Shown here piece after piece: positions 48,198 through 57,065 of a DNA stretch of 64,000 nucleotides. The stretch is from Paenibacillus pabuli (GTDB taxonomy: Bacteria > Bacillota > Bacilli > Paenibacillales > Paenibacillaceae), in NCBI RefSeq assembly GCF_023101145.1, contig NZ_CP073714.1:2356001-2420000 (forward strand). Direction: 5' to 3'. Numbering within the stretch: the stretch's first letter is position 1; each line of letters begins with the position of its first letter. The notes under the pieces were generated by a model that searched no databases, was not told the origin of the DNA, and saw only the letters and a list, made by a program, of their open reading frames with translations. The position numbers and the translations under genes were made by a program.

Positions 48198-49352
48198 ATG
48201 GATATGAACGAACGAATTGCCACATGGAATGAAGAAGCGCAAAATTGTACTTGCGGGCATGATCATCGGTTGGTGCAAATGCAGGTCGAACTGGAACATG
48301 GAGCTATTCAGCGGATACCTGGCTATTTGTCCGAGCAAGGGTACAGACATGTAACAGTGGTATATGATCGATTTACGGGTCCGGCAGCAGGACACGAGGT
48401 GGTAAGGAACCTTCGAGAAGCAGGTGTTCATGTGGATGAGATATGCATGCCAGAGAACAAAGCAGGCGACGTGATCGCCGATGAGGGCGGGATTGTACAG
48501 GTGCTGCTGGGTGTGAAACAGGAAAGTCAGGCGGTCATTGCTGCGGGTTCAGGAACCATTCATGATCTGGTGCGATTTGTTTGCTCCAAAATGAACAAGC
48601 CCTTTCTGTCAGTGCCTACGGCAGCTTCCGTTGACGGATTTACTTCGGCAGGTGCGCCTCTTGTTGTAAGCGGCGTCAAACAAACTTTCCAGGCGGTAGC
48701 ACCTGAAGCTATTTTCGCGGATATCGATATTCTGGAGCAAGCCCCCCAAGAGATGAATGCCGCCGGATTCGGAGATATGCTTGGTAAATATACATCACTG
48801 GCGGACTGGGTGGTTTCCAGGGATCTGGGCGGGGAACCGTTCTGTCCAGCAGCTTATCGCATGACGGAAGAAGCGCTGATGACCTGTGTGGAGCATGTAC
48901 AAGGTATCGCCGAAGGAAGGGCCGACGGTGTGACTGTATTGATGGATGCGCTGATTGCTTCCGGTATTTCCATGCTGATCATTGATCATTCCCGTCCTGC
49001 ATCGGGTGGAGAACATCATCTTTCCCATCGGTGGGAGATGGATCTGATGGAGGCGGGGCACAAGCCTGTATTGCATGGTGCCAAGGTGGGAGTAGCCTGT
49101 GCGCTGCTGACCGTTAAATACAAGAATCTTGCACAACAATCCGACGAGCCGGTTTTCCGTGTGTACAATAATCTGCCGGATGCATCTCAGCTTACAGCTT
49201 GGCTTGAGCAAGTCGGTGGCCCGACAACAACAGAACAATTGGGTGTATCCATGGAGATGGTGGAACATGCTTTTGCCACAGCTCATTTGCTTCGGGATCG
49301 GTATACTGGATTGAAATATATCAACGAAATTCTTAACGTGGGAACAAAATAA
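48198..49352 (+). CDS. araM: sn-Glycerol-1-phosphate dehydrogenase (AraM/EgsA type)
   Basis: 384 residues. Iron-containing-alcohol-dehydrogenase-like fold with the G1P dehydrogenase signatures: VIAAGSGTIHDLVRFVCSKM, FLSVPTAASVDGFTSAGAPL, metal ligands D/H in GFGDMLGKYTSLADW and SGGEHHLSHRWEM, and HGAKVGVACALL. It reduces DHAP to sn-glycerol 1-phosphate with NAD(P)H; in Bacillus AraM supplies G1P for the archaea-type ether lipid heptaprenylglyceryl phosphate with PcrB. SD GGGAGG before ATG. Confidence 0.9.
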   Translation: MDMNERIATWNEEAQNCTCGHDHRLVQMQVELEHGAIQRIPGYLSEQGYRHVTVVYDRFTGPAAGHEVVRNLREAGVHVDEICMPENKAGDVIADEGGIVQVLLGVKQESQAVIAAGSGTIHDLVRFVCSKMNKPFLSVPTAASVDGFTSAGAPLVVSGVKQTFQAVAPEAIFADIDILEQAPQEMNAAGFGDMLGKYTSLADWVVSRDLGGEPFCPAAYRMTEEALMTCVEHVQGIAEGRADGVTVLMDALIASGISMLIIDHSRPASGGEHHLSHRWEMDLMEAGHKPVLHGAKVGVACALLTVKYKNLAQQSDEPVFRVYNNLPDASQLTAWLEQVGGPTTTEQLGVSMEMVEHAFATAHLLRDRYTGLKYINEILNVGTK

Positions 49353-49740
49353 GGATGGAAGAAATAATGTAAACAAGTATCATTCTATGTCTTTAGTTGT
49401 ACGCACAAATTAACAGAAAGGAATGTAATGGACGAGATAAGATGGTGTCGTAATTTCAGTAGAGGATAGGGCACTTAATTCGACATCAACATATCTATAG
49501 TGTTTTTGTGAAATACGGAGTATACAAGGGTCCAGGATGGATCAGAACAACGTATACAAGGTGGGACAGAGGGGGGATTTAAGCCTGTTTCCATTGAGAG
49601 AACGAATTTAATACTCTTTATAAAAGGTGTGGAATTAAATTGTCCGTACAAATATTTGATGAAAATGATGCTGATGATGAAGTTGTATTTCACTAAATAA
49701 TTAAGGATTTATATAACCTGTTTGATGAAAGTTTAACTTT
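49353..49740. other. Intergenic region without a supported gene
   Basis: 388 bp. GTATACAAGG occurs twice in direct orientation (about 49519 and 49550). A few very short frames with plausible SDs exist, e.g. a 13-codon one starting at the ATG near 49430, but none has protein-like support. A bidirectional terminator closes the region. Confidence 0.4.
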
Positions 49741-49781
49741 AAAAAGGCTCTGTCTTTCCCAAGTGGGAGGACAGAGCCTTT
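49741..49781. terminator. Bidirectional terminator
   Basis: AAAAGGCTCTGTC pairs with GACAGAGCCTTTT, with an inner CCC/GGG; A- and T-runs on both sides. Confidence 0.85.
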
Positions 49782-49796
49782 TGGTTGTTCGCTAAT

Positions 49797-50393
49797 TTAG
49801 TTAGTGTGGCGATCTTTCAAGATGACATCTGCGAACAAAATAGTCTTCGGGATGCGGAAAAATTGTTCCGCTTGTTCCTGAAACGCAGCAGAAGGCAGCG
49901 TTCCCTGATGCAGCCATTTGCGGAAAGTGCCGGGGTGAACCCCGATCCAGTGGCTGACATCTGTCACCGACAAATCATGGACCATACACAAGCCTGTCAG
50001 AATACGGTTGCTAACCGGAGAACGGGTCACCGTACGCTTCATAAAGCGGGAAGGCTCGGGCTGACAAATGACAGGGCTCTTGCGTACCACTTCTTCATTA
50101 AACAGAATGTGGCGCGGGTAGCCGAGCAATTGGCAGGCTTTGTCCAAATTGGTACTGCCGGGTATCCGTCCTTCATACACCCACGCGCTGACGCTGCGTG
50201 AAGAGATGGATAGATCCTCTGCGAGCTGGGACAGTTTGATATCATTGGCCATCAGCACGGCAAGAAGAACACGGTTACGGATTTGACAGCGTGTCGGTTT
50301 GCGGAATCGTTTAACACGGACGCCTTTTCCCAAATATTTACGGTTGATCAGAGACCACGCCTGGATGGAATGTTGTTCTGGTTGATTAGGCAT
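49797..50393 (-). CDS. DNA-binding protein with two XRE-like HTH domains
   Basis: 198 residues. ATG 50393 follows GGAGG by 4-5 nt; longer forms are less likely. Two HTH units are visible: VLLAVLMANDIKLSQLAEDL, SISSRSVSAWVYEGRIPGST and, 80 residues later, ILTGLCMVHDLSVTDVSHWI, GVHPGTFRKWLHQGTLPSAA. Each is followed by a similar LGYPRHILFNE / FRIPKTILFAD segment, so the protein is an internal duplication. Basic patches (KGVRVKRFRKPTR) suit DNA contact. A tandem palindrome AAGTAC-GTACTT upstream is its probable operator. Confidence 0.78.
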   Translation of the reverse strand: MPNQPEQHSIQAWSLINRKYLGKGVRVKRFRKPTRCQIRNRVLLAVLMANDIKLSQLAEDLSISSRSVSAWVYEGRIPGSTNLDKACQLLGYPRHILFNEEVVRKSPVICQPEPSRFMKRTVTRSPVSNRILTGLCMVHDLSVTDVSHWIGVHPGTFRKWLHQGTLPSAAFQEQAEQFFRIPKTILFADVILKDRHTN

Positions 50394-50427
50394 ATTTCCT
50401 CCGATTTTTTTAACCAAATACTACAAT

Positions 50428-50443
50428 AAGTACGGGGGTACTT
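50428..50443. promoter_or_regulatory. AAGTAC/GTACTT palindrome, candidate operator
   Basis: AAGTAC-GGGG-GTACTT, perfect 6-4-6, 35 bp upstream of the tandem-HTH gene. A second site of the same kind, AAAGTACTTT, lies at 50632-50641 before the holin gene. Confidence 0.5.
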
Positions 50444-50841
50444 TCAAGTGCCGGGTGCACCTGTTTCAAATGAACGGATGCGTGAATCCGCTCCAAAGGA
50501 GGAATTATGGACTAGGCCAGACGCAATTCACATCCTAGTATATTCCTAGATTACAATGATTCACTAAATTTAAGGGGTTAAATAGATAATGTATAAAAAT
50601 AAAATAAGTCTAATTACCTAATAGTGGGACTAAAGTACTTTTATCTGTTTTTTGTTGATATGATGCGGTTTATTTCCATGATTTACCCATAAATATTCGT
50701 TTTCTGTTGCTGGGTTTGATTTCCAATATGCACAAATCTGAAATTGGAAATCCGCTTGATCAGCCAGGCATGTGGACTGTCAAAATCTCTTACTCTTACA
50801 TATCTTGTATGGAGATCAAATGAGAGGGAGAGGTGAGGAAT
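50444..50841. other. Intergenic region before the holin gene
   Basis: About 400 bp, AT-rich in the middle. It contains the AAAGTACTTT palindrome at 50632 and no convincing gene. An AAAGGAGGAATT SD at about 50498-50509 precedes only ATG-GAC-TAG, a two-codon frame. Confidence 0.4.
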
Positions 50842-51390
50842 GTGAATCCATCCGTAAGTACCTTTGCTGCCATTTCAGGGGCATTCATGACGTTTGCTTT
50901 TGGTGGATGGGATCAACTGCTTAGCTTGCTGGCGGTGGCAATGGCTGTGGATTATATTACGGGTCTCGCTGCAGCAGTCAGAACGGGTAAAGGATTGAAT
51001 AGTAATATTGGATTCTGGGGGCTCGCTCGTAAAGGTCTCATGCTGACGGTTGTTCTGCTTGCCCACCGAATTGACCTGCTCATGGGAACTGACCTCATTA
51101 AAGGCGGAGCCATTTACTTTTATCTTGTGAATGAGCTGATATCCATTACCGAAAATTATGCCCGAATCGGGCTTCCATTGCCTGACAAGCTCAGACAGGC
51201 TATAGCGGTGTTAAAAAAACAGGAAGATTTGTCTGATCGGGAATGGCCTCAACCACAACCGAACCTGGAGAACCAGGAAACCAAAGAACAAGCAACAGAA
51301 GTTGTTCCGGACAAACGGACAAACCAAAGTGAACCGTCCGATCAAATGTCTCGGGAGAAATCAAAAACAAATGAAAGCAGCCCAGATTAG
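50842..51390 (+). CDS. Phage holin family (Phage_holin_4) membrane protein
   Basis: 182 residues. GTG 50842, with AGGTGAGG and GAGAGGGAG upstream, is preferred to GTG 50833. Three to four TM helices at about 1-110: LLSLLAVAMAVDYITGLAAA, LARKGLMLTVVLLAHRIDLL, KGGAIYFYLVNELISITENY, the toxin-secretion/phage-lysis holin pattern; then a polar low-complexity tail (EQATEVVPDKRTNQ). No endolysin is adjacent, so it is a stand-alone holin, possibly used in spore or cell lysis. Confidence 0.85.
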   Translation: MNPSVSTFAAISGAFMTFAFGGWDQLLSLLAVAMAVDYITGLAAAVRTGKGLNSNIGFWGLARKGLMLTVVLLAHRIDLLMGTDLIKGGAIYFYLVNELISITENYARIGLPLPDKLRQAIAVLKKQEDLSDREWPQPQPNLENQETKEQATEVVPDKRTNQSEPSDQMSREKSKTNESSPD

Positions 51391-51510
51391 GTTGTCTTTT
51401 AAGAGAACGTTTCCAAGTATCCTTTCGCAATAGAGGACGTTATGATATATTTTGGATACAAGAAAATTCATTCATACCAACTTATTATACTCAAATGAGG
51501 TGCTTGTCTA

Positions 51511-51798
51511 ATGATTAAACATATTGTTCTGTTTAAAATGAAAGATCGTTCTTCTGAAAGCATTGAAGCAGCTGCGAGTGTTCTTCGTAATCTGCAAGGA
51601 AAAATTGATGTTCTGATCTCGCTTGAAGTTGGTATTGACGTGCTTCGGTCGGACAGATCTTTTGACATCTCACTTACTGCCGAATTTGCATCACTGGAAG
51701 ATCTTCAGGCATATCAGGTGCATCCGCTGCATCAGGAAGTCATCAAGTATATGAACGAGGTCAGAGAGCAGTCGATCGCAGTGGACTACGAAATCTAA
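51511..51798 (+). CDS. Dabb-domain (stress-responsive alpha-beta barrel) protein
   Basis: 95 residues: MIKHIVLFKMKDRSSESIEA, GKIDVLISLEVGIDVLRSDR, SFDISLTAEFASLEDLQAYQ, VHPLHQEVIKYM. This is a complete Dabb dimeric barrel. Homologues are found in plants and bacteria; the bacterial role is not known. SD GAGGTG before ATG. The small membrane protein gene follows. Confidence 0.9.
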   Translation: MIKHIVLFKMKDRSSESIEAAASVLRNLQGKIDVLISLEVGIDVLRSDRSFDISLTAEFASLEDLQAYQVHPLHQEVIKYMNEVREQSIAVDYEI

Positions 51799-51836
51799 TC
51801 TGTTCTTCATTCTACTTTGGATAAAGGGGACTCTGC

Positions 51837-51947
51837 ATGAGCGATTTAAGAGACGTAATGGAGTTTTTATATATTTTTATCGTGTTTCTGATCGCTTGTC
51901 CTGTGATGTTATTTTGGCTTAAGCGTAGAGGGAAAAGGAACCGATAA
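51837..51947 (+). CDS. 36-residue single-span membrane protein
   Basis: ATG 51837 six bases after AAAGGGGA. Short acidic start (MSDLRDVMEF), one hydrophobic helix (LYIFIVFLIACPVMLFWL), then a strongly basic end (KRRGKRNR), which gives an N-out or N-in single span with the basic tail in the cytoplasm. It lies between Dabb and DUF86 genes, 38 bp after the first, and is probably cotranscribed. No known family; not toxin-like in its context (co-oriented, no antisense signals). Confidence 0.6.
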   Translation: MSDLRDVMEFLYIFIVFLIACPVMLFWLKRRGKRNR

Positions 51948-51971
51948 TTCACTGAACGGGAAGTGAACACA

Positions 51972-52433
51972 TTGTATTACGTAAACAGGGAACAGATTGC
52001 ACGCCGGCTTGCTGCCGTTCCGGAGGTGGCCGAAGGTCTTCGCCTCGCGTCACAAGCTTGGGATGGCAGTCTTGTGCTGGGTCTGGTACAGGAACGCTGT
52101 CTTCATCTGGCGATTGAAATTGTTACAGATGTGGGGAGTTATCTCATTGACGGCTTTATCATGCGTGATGCAAGCAGTTATGACGATATTATTCAGATTA
52201 ACCACGAAGAGAAGGTTTTTGATCATGCAACCTATGAGGTGCTTAGTCGCCTCGTATCGTTGCGCAAGCCGCTCGTTCAGGACTATTACAGCTGGGAGCG
52301 GTCTGAACTGCATCCGCTGAGCAGTGACTTGCCAGGCGTGCTTGAACGTTTTTCCCATCAGGTCCATACCTATGTGGAAAAAGAACTCGGACCTTTCCAG
52401 ACCGCACAGGCCGAGGGACAGAGCAAGGAATGA
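51972..52433 (+). CDS. DUF86 (HepT-like) protein
   Basis: 153 residues from TTG 51972 (GTG 51963 also possible; SD-like GGGAAGTGA). All-helical HepT/DUF86 fold: YYVNREQIARRLAAVPEVAE, LHLAIEIVTDVGSYLIDGFI, MRDASSYDDIIQIN, ending VHTYVEKELG. HepT toxins carry an RX4-6HXY motif and pair with a MntA nucleotidyltransferase; no such partner is adjacent. It is the stand-alone YutE type, usually chromosomal and not a toxin. Confidence 0.82.
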   Translation: MYYVNREQIARRLAAVPEVAEGLRLASQAWDGSLVLGLVQERCLHLAIEIVTDVGSYLIDGFIMRDASSYDDIIQINHEEKVFDHATYEVLSRLVSLRKPLVQDYYSWERSELHPLSSDLPGVLERFSHQVHTYVEKELGPFQTAQAEGQSKE

Positions 52434-52444
52434 GGGGAAGCAGC

Positions 52445-53350
52445 ATGACAAACGAATGGAAAGAAGATCGAGAAGTAAATAATGAAACGAATGACATACC
52501 TTCCGGGTTTCATCCGGTATATATGATTGAGCTGTTATTTCAGGAACGTCCCGTTATAGACCAGGGGCGTTTGCAGGATGCACTTAGCCGCCATACCGGA
52601 CAAGTCCGCCTTGACGTGAAGCAGGGCAATGCAGAGCAGCATCCTGAAATGCTGGTTTTCTACCATCTGGACCACAAGGTTTCTTTTCAGGAAGGTAATA
52701 TTCCAGCACAGACTTGTATGCTTCCTGTAACTGAAATAGTAGATCGTGGCCGCTTTGGAGGGGCTTTGCAGCAGGCCTGGCATTGGCCGGAAGCAGGACA
52801 AGCTATGGAAACGATCCAATATTCCATCCGTATTCACGATATGTTCACTGCTGCCATGCCGCGCAAACAGCGACTTGAATTATTCCAAAAGACGATTCAG
52901 GCTGTTATGGAAGTGTTGCCTTGTGCAGCGTTATACTGGTACGGCAGTGACAAATTAGTGGAACCGGAAGCCTATGTGCTGTCCCAGGAGCGTGAGGAAC
53001 ACCTCTACGCTGCGATGAATGTGCGCATGTATCAGGCTGGGGGCACGGAGGAACAGCGTCAGCTGGTTATGGACACGGTAGGGTTGTCGGCACTTGGTGT
53101 GCCTGACGTGCAGTGTCATTTTGTTGGACTCGATCCGGATACGGTTGCCCAGACTTTATTGGGCGCCGCCTATTACATATTTGATCAGGGAGATGTTCTG
53201 CAGGATGGACAGACGCTGGGATCTTCCGGCGGACGACGCTGGCGTTGTGAGCATCAGGCGGCGTTGATCGCACCAGGACGATATGTAATTGATCTGGACC
53301 CAGGCGATGAACATGCCGCTGCTCCGCTAGAGCCGGCACGGCAGACCTGA
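52445..53350 (+). CDS. DUF4261-domain protein
   Basis: 301 residues. ATG 52445 after GAGGGGAAG. Contains PVYMIELLFQERPVIDQGRL, ALYWYGSDKLVEP, and the C-terminal LSALGVPDVQCHFVGLDPDT, VAQTLLGAAYYIFDQGDVLQ, DGQTLGSS stretch that is the DUF4261 core. Function unknown; the domain is related to proteins that handle barrel-like SMI1/KNR4 neighbours. It follows the DUF86 gene by 11 bp. Confidence 0.8.
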   Translation: MTNEWKEDREVNNETNDIPSGFHPVYMIELLFQERPVIDQGRLQDALSRHTGQVRLDVKQGNAEQHPEMLVFYHLDHKVSFQEGNIPAQTCMLPVTEIVDRGRFGGALQQAWHWPEAGQAMETIQYSIRIHDMFTAAMPRKQRLELFQKTIQAVMEVLPCAALYWYGSDKLVEPEAYVLSQEREEHLYAAMNVRMYQAGGTEEQRQLVMDTVGLSALGVPDVQCHFVGLDPDTVAQTLLGAAYYIFDQGDVLQDGQTLGSSGGRRWRCEHQAALIAPGRYVIDLDPGDEHAAAPLEPARQT

Positions 53351-53537
53351 GGCATGTCACTATAACGTCAGAAGGTGCGAAAGACGGTATCCAGAATTTT
53401 TTTTGGTATCCTAGTGTCAGGTCAAGCCCTTGCTGCTTATACTGCATCAACAGAGTAGGCATTCGCCCGGATTGACGAGCAACAGGTCGTTGCTTGGTTA
53501 TTCGGTACTTCATTTAAGGTAAAGGGAGAGATGCGAC

Positions 53538-53924
53538 GTGAAGGATTCTAACAAAAGTTTGTTGTGGGGAGCATTAATCGGCTCGGTTGTAGGTTCAGTG
53601 ACAGCTTTGCTGCTGGCACCAAAATCCGGACGCGAACTTCGTCAAGATATTTCGGAAGGTGCACGTCAGGTAAGTGAGAAGGGTCAGGAACTGGCTAGCA
53701 AGGTTGGCGAACAAAGCGCACAGATTGTATCCAAAGTAAAAGAGACGGCAGATGTCGTTATCCAGGATATTCAATCCTGGCGCAATTGCGCTGAAGGTAA
53801 AGAAGTACGCGTATCCGCAGTCATTGCTAATTCCGATTCTTCCATCGATGCAGATGCAGCAAATGAGGCAGGCGTTGAAGTCATCGCGAAGCTTCCTGCT
53901 GACGACTCCAAAGATAACATTTAA
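53538..53924 (+). CDS. YtxH-domain protein
   Basis: 128 residues, GTG start at 53538 after GGGAGAG. N-terminal glycine-zipper TM segment (LLWGALIGSVVGSVTALLLA) followed by PKSGRELRQDISEGARQVSE, the YtxH signature, and a helical/disordered acidic tail (DADAANEAG). A general-stress membrane-associated protein in Bacillales; its molecular activity is not known. Confidence 0.88.
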   Translation: MKDSNKSLLWGALIGSVVGSVTALLLAPKSGRELRQDISEGARQVSEKGQELASKVGEQSAQIVSKVKETADVVIQDIQSWRNCAEGKEVRVSAVIANSDSSIDADAANEAGVEVIAKLPADDSKDNI

Positions 53925-53951
53925 AGCTAAGCTTGAACACGAGCAGGCTTT

Positions 53952-53987
53952 CCTCTATCCGGAGGGGAGTCTGTTTTGTTGTGTGTG
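53952..53987 (+). terminator. Terminator of the ytxH-like gene
   Basis: CAGGCTTTCCTC pairs with GAGGGGAGTCTG (several G-T wobbles), then TTTTGTTGT. Confidence 0.6.
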
Positions 53988-54143
53988 GTCATGCAGGAGT
54001 TGTACGATACGGCATTTTGTTTGAACCCTGCGATGAAATCGGGTAAGATGTAGGTACCTTTTTGCCTGAAAAATCATACGGTAGGAAGAAAGCTCTGGGA
54101 ACCAATTTGTTAACAGAACCAATTCAATGAAGAAGGAAGCGGT

Positions 54144-54959
54144 GTGTTCGTGCAGCAAGCAATCGCTATATTAGACTCCGGTGTAGGGGGACTGACAGTT
54201 GCCAAGGAAGTGATGCGTCAGCTCCCGCGGGAAAAGATCATCTATTTTGGAGATACTGCCCGAACACCGTACGGACCCCGTTCGTCCGAACAAGTTAAAC
54301 AATTCACGGAACAAATCGTTGATTTCTTGATCCAGTTCAATCCGAAGGTTATCGTTATCGCCTGTAATACGGCTACGGCAGCAGCTCTCGACTATATCCG
54401 AGCCAAGGTGAATGTGCCTGTCATTGGTGTCATTCATCCGGGAGCACGGGCAGCCATCACAGCTACACGTACAGGGCGCATCGGTGTCATTGGCACCGTG
54501 GGAACCATTGGTAGTGGTGCGTATACGTCTGCACTTAAACAGTTATCCCCTTATATTGATGTGGTGAGTCAGGCTTGTCCGGCACTTGTGCCGCTGGTGG
54601 AGCAAGGCGAATTCCGTTCCGAGCAAACGACAAGTACGGTGGAGCAATCTTTAGGCCAGATTAAACAACAGCCGATAGATTGTCTTATTCTGGGTTGTAC
54701 GCACTATCCTTTTCTCATGGATACCATTCAGGAGGTTATGGGGCAGGAAGTGAAGCTGATTAGTTCGGCAGATGAAACGGCGAGGGAAATTAGTACGATT
54801 TTGTATGATAAACGAAAACTGGCCAGTGGGGATGAGACGCCGGTACATCAGTTTTTTTGCACAGGAGACCCACGCATGTTCCAGAATATCACTCGCCAAT
54901 GGTTGGGAGAGCAGATCTCCAAAACGCCAGTTGTGTGGCAGGTTACGAAATTATCATAA
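54144..54959 (+). CDS. murI: Glutamate racemase
   Basis: 271 residues; start GTG 54144 or GTG 54150 (SD GAAGGAAG). Motifs: AIAILDSGVGGLTVAKEV, IYFGDTARTPYGPRSSEQV, catalytic Cys74 in VIACNTATAAALDY, second Cys in LILGCTHYPFLMD. Cofactor-independent racemase that makes D-glutamate for peptidoglycan. Length and motifs are complete. Monocistronic, with a terminator after it. Confidence 0.95.
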   Translation: MFVQQAIAILDSGVGGLTVAKEVMRQLPREKIIYFGDTARTPYGPRSSEQVKQFTEQIVDFLIQFNPKVIVIACNTATAAALDYIRAKVNVPVIGVIHPGARAAITATRTGRIGVIGTVGTIGSGAYTSALKQLSPYIDVVSQACPALVPLVEQGEFRSEQTTSTVEQSLGQIKQQPIDCLILGCTHYPFLMDTIQEVMGQEVKLISSADETAREISTILYDKRKLASGDETPVHQFFCTGDPRMFQNITRQWLGEQISKTPVVWQVTKLS

Positions 54960-54988
54960 CGTTTTTTTTGATTTCTATGTTTACAAGA

Positions 54989-55034
54989 AGGGGCTGTCCC
55001 ATAATGTCATGAAAATGACGGGGCAGCCCTTTTT
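54989..55034 (+). terminator. Terminator of murI
   Basis: AGGGGCTGTCCC-type hairpin (GGGGCTG with CAGCCCT, inner CAT/ATG) then TTTTT; the same design as the one at 16101. Confidence 0.75.
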
Positions 55035-55215
55035 ACGTTATACAAGTTGAAATAGCCGCAGCTATCAAAATCGTCCTTTTCCTGTTGGTGGAGGGATTTA
55101 CGCGATTCATGTCACATGACGGACAACCTGATCCGCATACATATTACATACGTAAGGACACAGGGTGATAAAAGGACAGGAGATTACACAGTTTACCAAT
55201 GGAAAGGAGATCAAC

Positions 55216-56430
55216 ATGGAGCTGCAATGGATTATTGTTCATCAGGGAGATACCATGTCACGTATTGCGGCAGCAAACCATATGACAAAAGAGCTACTGG
55301 CCGCTCTTAACCCGGAAGCAGCGACTCAGCCTTATTTGCTGACAGGACAGATGCTTCGGATTTTGCCGGGAACGGGACGCAGGTACGCTGTGCAACCTGG
55401 GGAGAACGTGGCTGTAATTGCATTGCGTTTTGGATTGAATGAAGAAGAATTGCGTGAGGCCAATCCGGAAATAGCGAACATTCCGGACTGGTGCGGGCGA
55501 TGCATTCATATTCCGGGTTCAAATGGAAAAACTATCGTCAAGCTGCAAGGAGAGTATGGTTACCGTGAAATGAATCGTGATATCGGTTTGCTTGAAAAGA
55601 AGTATCCATTTATCGAGACGGGCTCGATTGGCAGCAGTGTCATGGGCAAGGCTTTGCCTTATCTGCGTTTGGGTCAAGGACCCAGACATATTCATGTCAA
55701 CGCATCTGTTCATGCGAATGAGTGGCTGACAACGGCGGTTCTGATGCGTTTCATTGAAGAATATGCGAGGGCCTACAGTACCAATACATCATGGCATCAA
55801 TTCCAGACGGAACGCTGGATGCAGGAAACTACGCTATGGGCTGTGCCCATGGTCAATCCGGATGGAGTTGAATTGGTACAAGAGGGTGTGGTCAATAATC
55901 ATCCCCATGCAGAAAAACTGTTGGAATGGAATGCCGGACGCTCCCATTTTACACACTGGAAGTCCAATATCAATGGCGTAGACCTTAATGACCAATTCCC
56001 GGCTTATTGGGAGGAAGAGGCGGCTAGAAGAGGGATAACGTCTCCTGGACCAAGAGATTACGCAGGAACCTCTGCCTTATCAGAGCCGGAGGCATTGGCA
56101 CTTGCACAGTGGACAGAGCAGCGTCAGTTCGATGTTGTCGTCTCTCTGCACAGCCAAGGGCAGGAGATTTATTGGAATTACCGCGATTTGGAGCCGAAGG
56201 AGAGTGCACCGTTATCACGCAGACTGGCACGGGCCTCGGGCTACAAGGCAGTCAAGCTGGGTGGTAGCGATGCAGGGTATAAAGACTGGTTTATTCAAAA
56301 CTTTCGGAAGCCTGGCTTCACGGTAGAAGTGGGACTCGGCGTTAACCCGCTCCCCATGGATCAATTCGATGATATCTGCGTCGAGGTTGGCATGCTGTTG
56401 GCTGAATTATTATCAGGTGGGGAGCGTTGA
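55216..56430 (+). CDS. LysM-M14 gamma-D-glutamyl-meso-DAP endopeptidase
   Basis: 404 residues from ATG 55216 (AAAGGAG). Two LysM domains at about 1-50 (WIIVHQGDTMSRIAAANHMT) and about 54-100 (YAVQPGENVAVIALRFG), then an M14 carboxypeptidase-like domain at about 110-400. Zinc ligands HVNASVHANEWLT (H-x-x-E) with a later His in VVSLHSQGQ, and the general base Glu in GFTVEVGLG. It cuts D-Glu-mDAP bonds in peptidoglycan; no signal peptide, as in the B. sphaericus type I enzyme of sporulation. Confidence 0.9.
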   Translation: MELQWIIVHQGDTMSRIAAANHMTKELLAALNPEAATQPYLLTGQMLRILPGTGRRYAVQPGENVAVIALRFGLNEEELREANPEIANIPDWCGRCIHIPGSNGKTIVKLQGEYGYREMNRDIGLLEKKYPFIETGSIGSSVMGKALPYLRLGQGPRHIHVNASVHANEWLTTAVLMRFIEEYARAYSTNTSWHQFQTERWMQETTLWAVPMVNPDGVELVQEGVVNNHPHAEKLLEWNAGRSHFTHWKSNINGVDLNDQFPAYWEEEAARRGITSPGPRDYAGTSALSEPEALALAQWTEQRQFDVVVSLHSQGQEIYWNYRDLEPKESAPLSRRLARASGYKAVKLGGSDAGYKDWFIQNFRKPGFTVEVGLGVNPLPMDQFDDICVEVGMLLAELLSGGER

Positions 56431-56518
56431 CAGGAAACACTGAGAAATTCAAGAAACCTGACTTCACATAATCTGGATGGGTTAGATATGAAACTTACGG
56501 GTTGTCTACTCGTATAAC

Positions 56519-56551
56519 AGGAACGGGCGCTGTTTCCGGCGTTCGTTTTTT
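56519..56551 (+). terminator. Terminator after the M14 peptidase
   Basis: GAACG-GGCGC-loop-CGGCGTTC then GTTTTTTC. Confidence 0.65.
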
Positions 56552-56663
56552 CATTTTGCATATCGCCTCAATCGTTCCGGTTCGCTCTGGAGCGGGTAAT
56601 GATGGGTGTGACGATAACGTGTGCTGTTCTGTTTCAGTGCAATAATGATACGGAGGGGTTCAT

Positions 56664-56921
56664 ATGAAGTGGAGAAGATTGCTGTCATTCAAACGATGGA
56701 CACAAGTATTCAAACGGCTGCCGCGTCTGTTGCGGGCTCCGCAAATCCCATTGGGTGAGAAGCTGCTGTTCATCATCCCGGCGCTGCTATACTGGGTACT
56801 TCCCGACGTGATGCCATTTATGCCTATAGATGATATCGGGGTTACGTTGTTGCTGATGAACTGGTTTGTAAGTCGTGCGGAGCGCAAATACCCGGTACTT
56901 ACAGCGGAGACGTCGTCTTAA
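56664..56921 (+). CDS. Small membrane-associated protein (DUF1232-like)
   Basis: 85 residues. Basic N-terminus (MKWRRLLSFKRWTQVFKRLP), then a hydrophobic pair LLFIIPALLYWVLPDVMPFM and IGVTLLLMNWFV around PIDDIG. That D-x-x-P-x-x-P-x-D pattern is like the YkvA/DUF1232 core. SD GGAGGGG before ATG. Function unknown. Confidence 0.7.
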   Translation: MKWRRLLSFKRWTQVFKRLPRLLRAPQIPLGEKLLFIIPALLYWVLPDVMPFMPIDDIGVTLLLMNWFVSRAERKYPVLTAETSS

Positions 56922-57065
56922 TTCGACACAAAATGGGTGGTTTTAACATCGTTTTTGCATCAATGTTATTGCGAAGCGCCGTAATTTTCTTTACAATAGA
57001 TGCTGGAGTTTAGAAATACTGAAAAATTGTTGGAACCAGCAATTACGATATAGGAGATGAATGGA

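Noticed and set aside
49475..49693. 72-codon minus-strand frame after araM
   Set aside because: No SD, mixed composition, ends without a terminator; nothing supports expression.
50498..50518. Excellent SD followed by ATG-GAC-TAG
   Set aside because: A two-codon frame; more likely chance or a relic than a gene.
51837..51947. Small membrane protein as a type I toxin
   Set aside because: It is co-oriented with its neighbours and has no antisense promoter or private terminator; treated as an ordinary small membrane protein.
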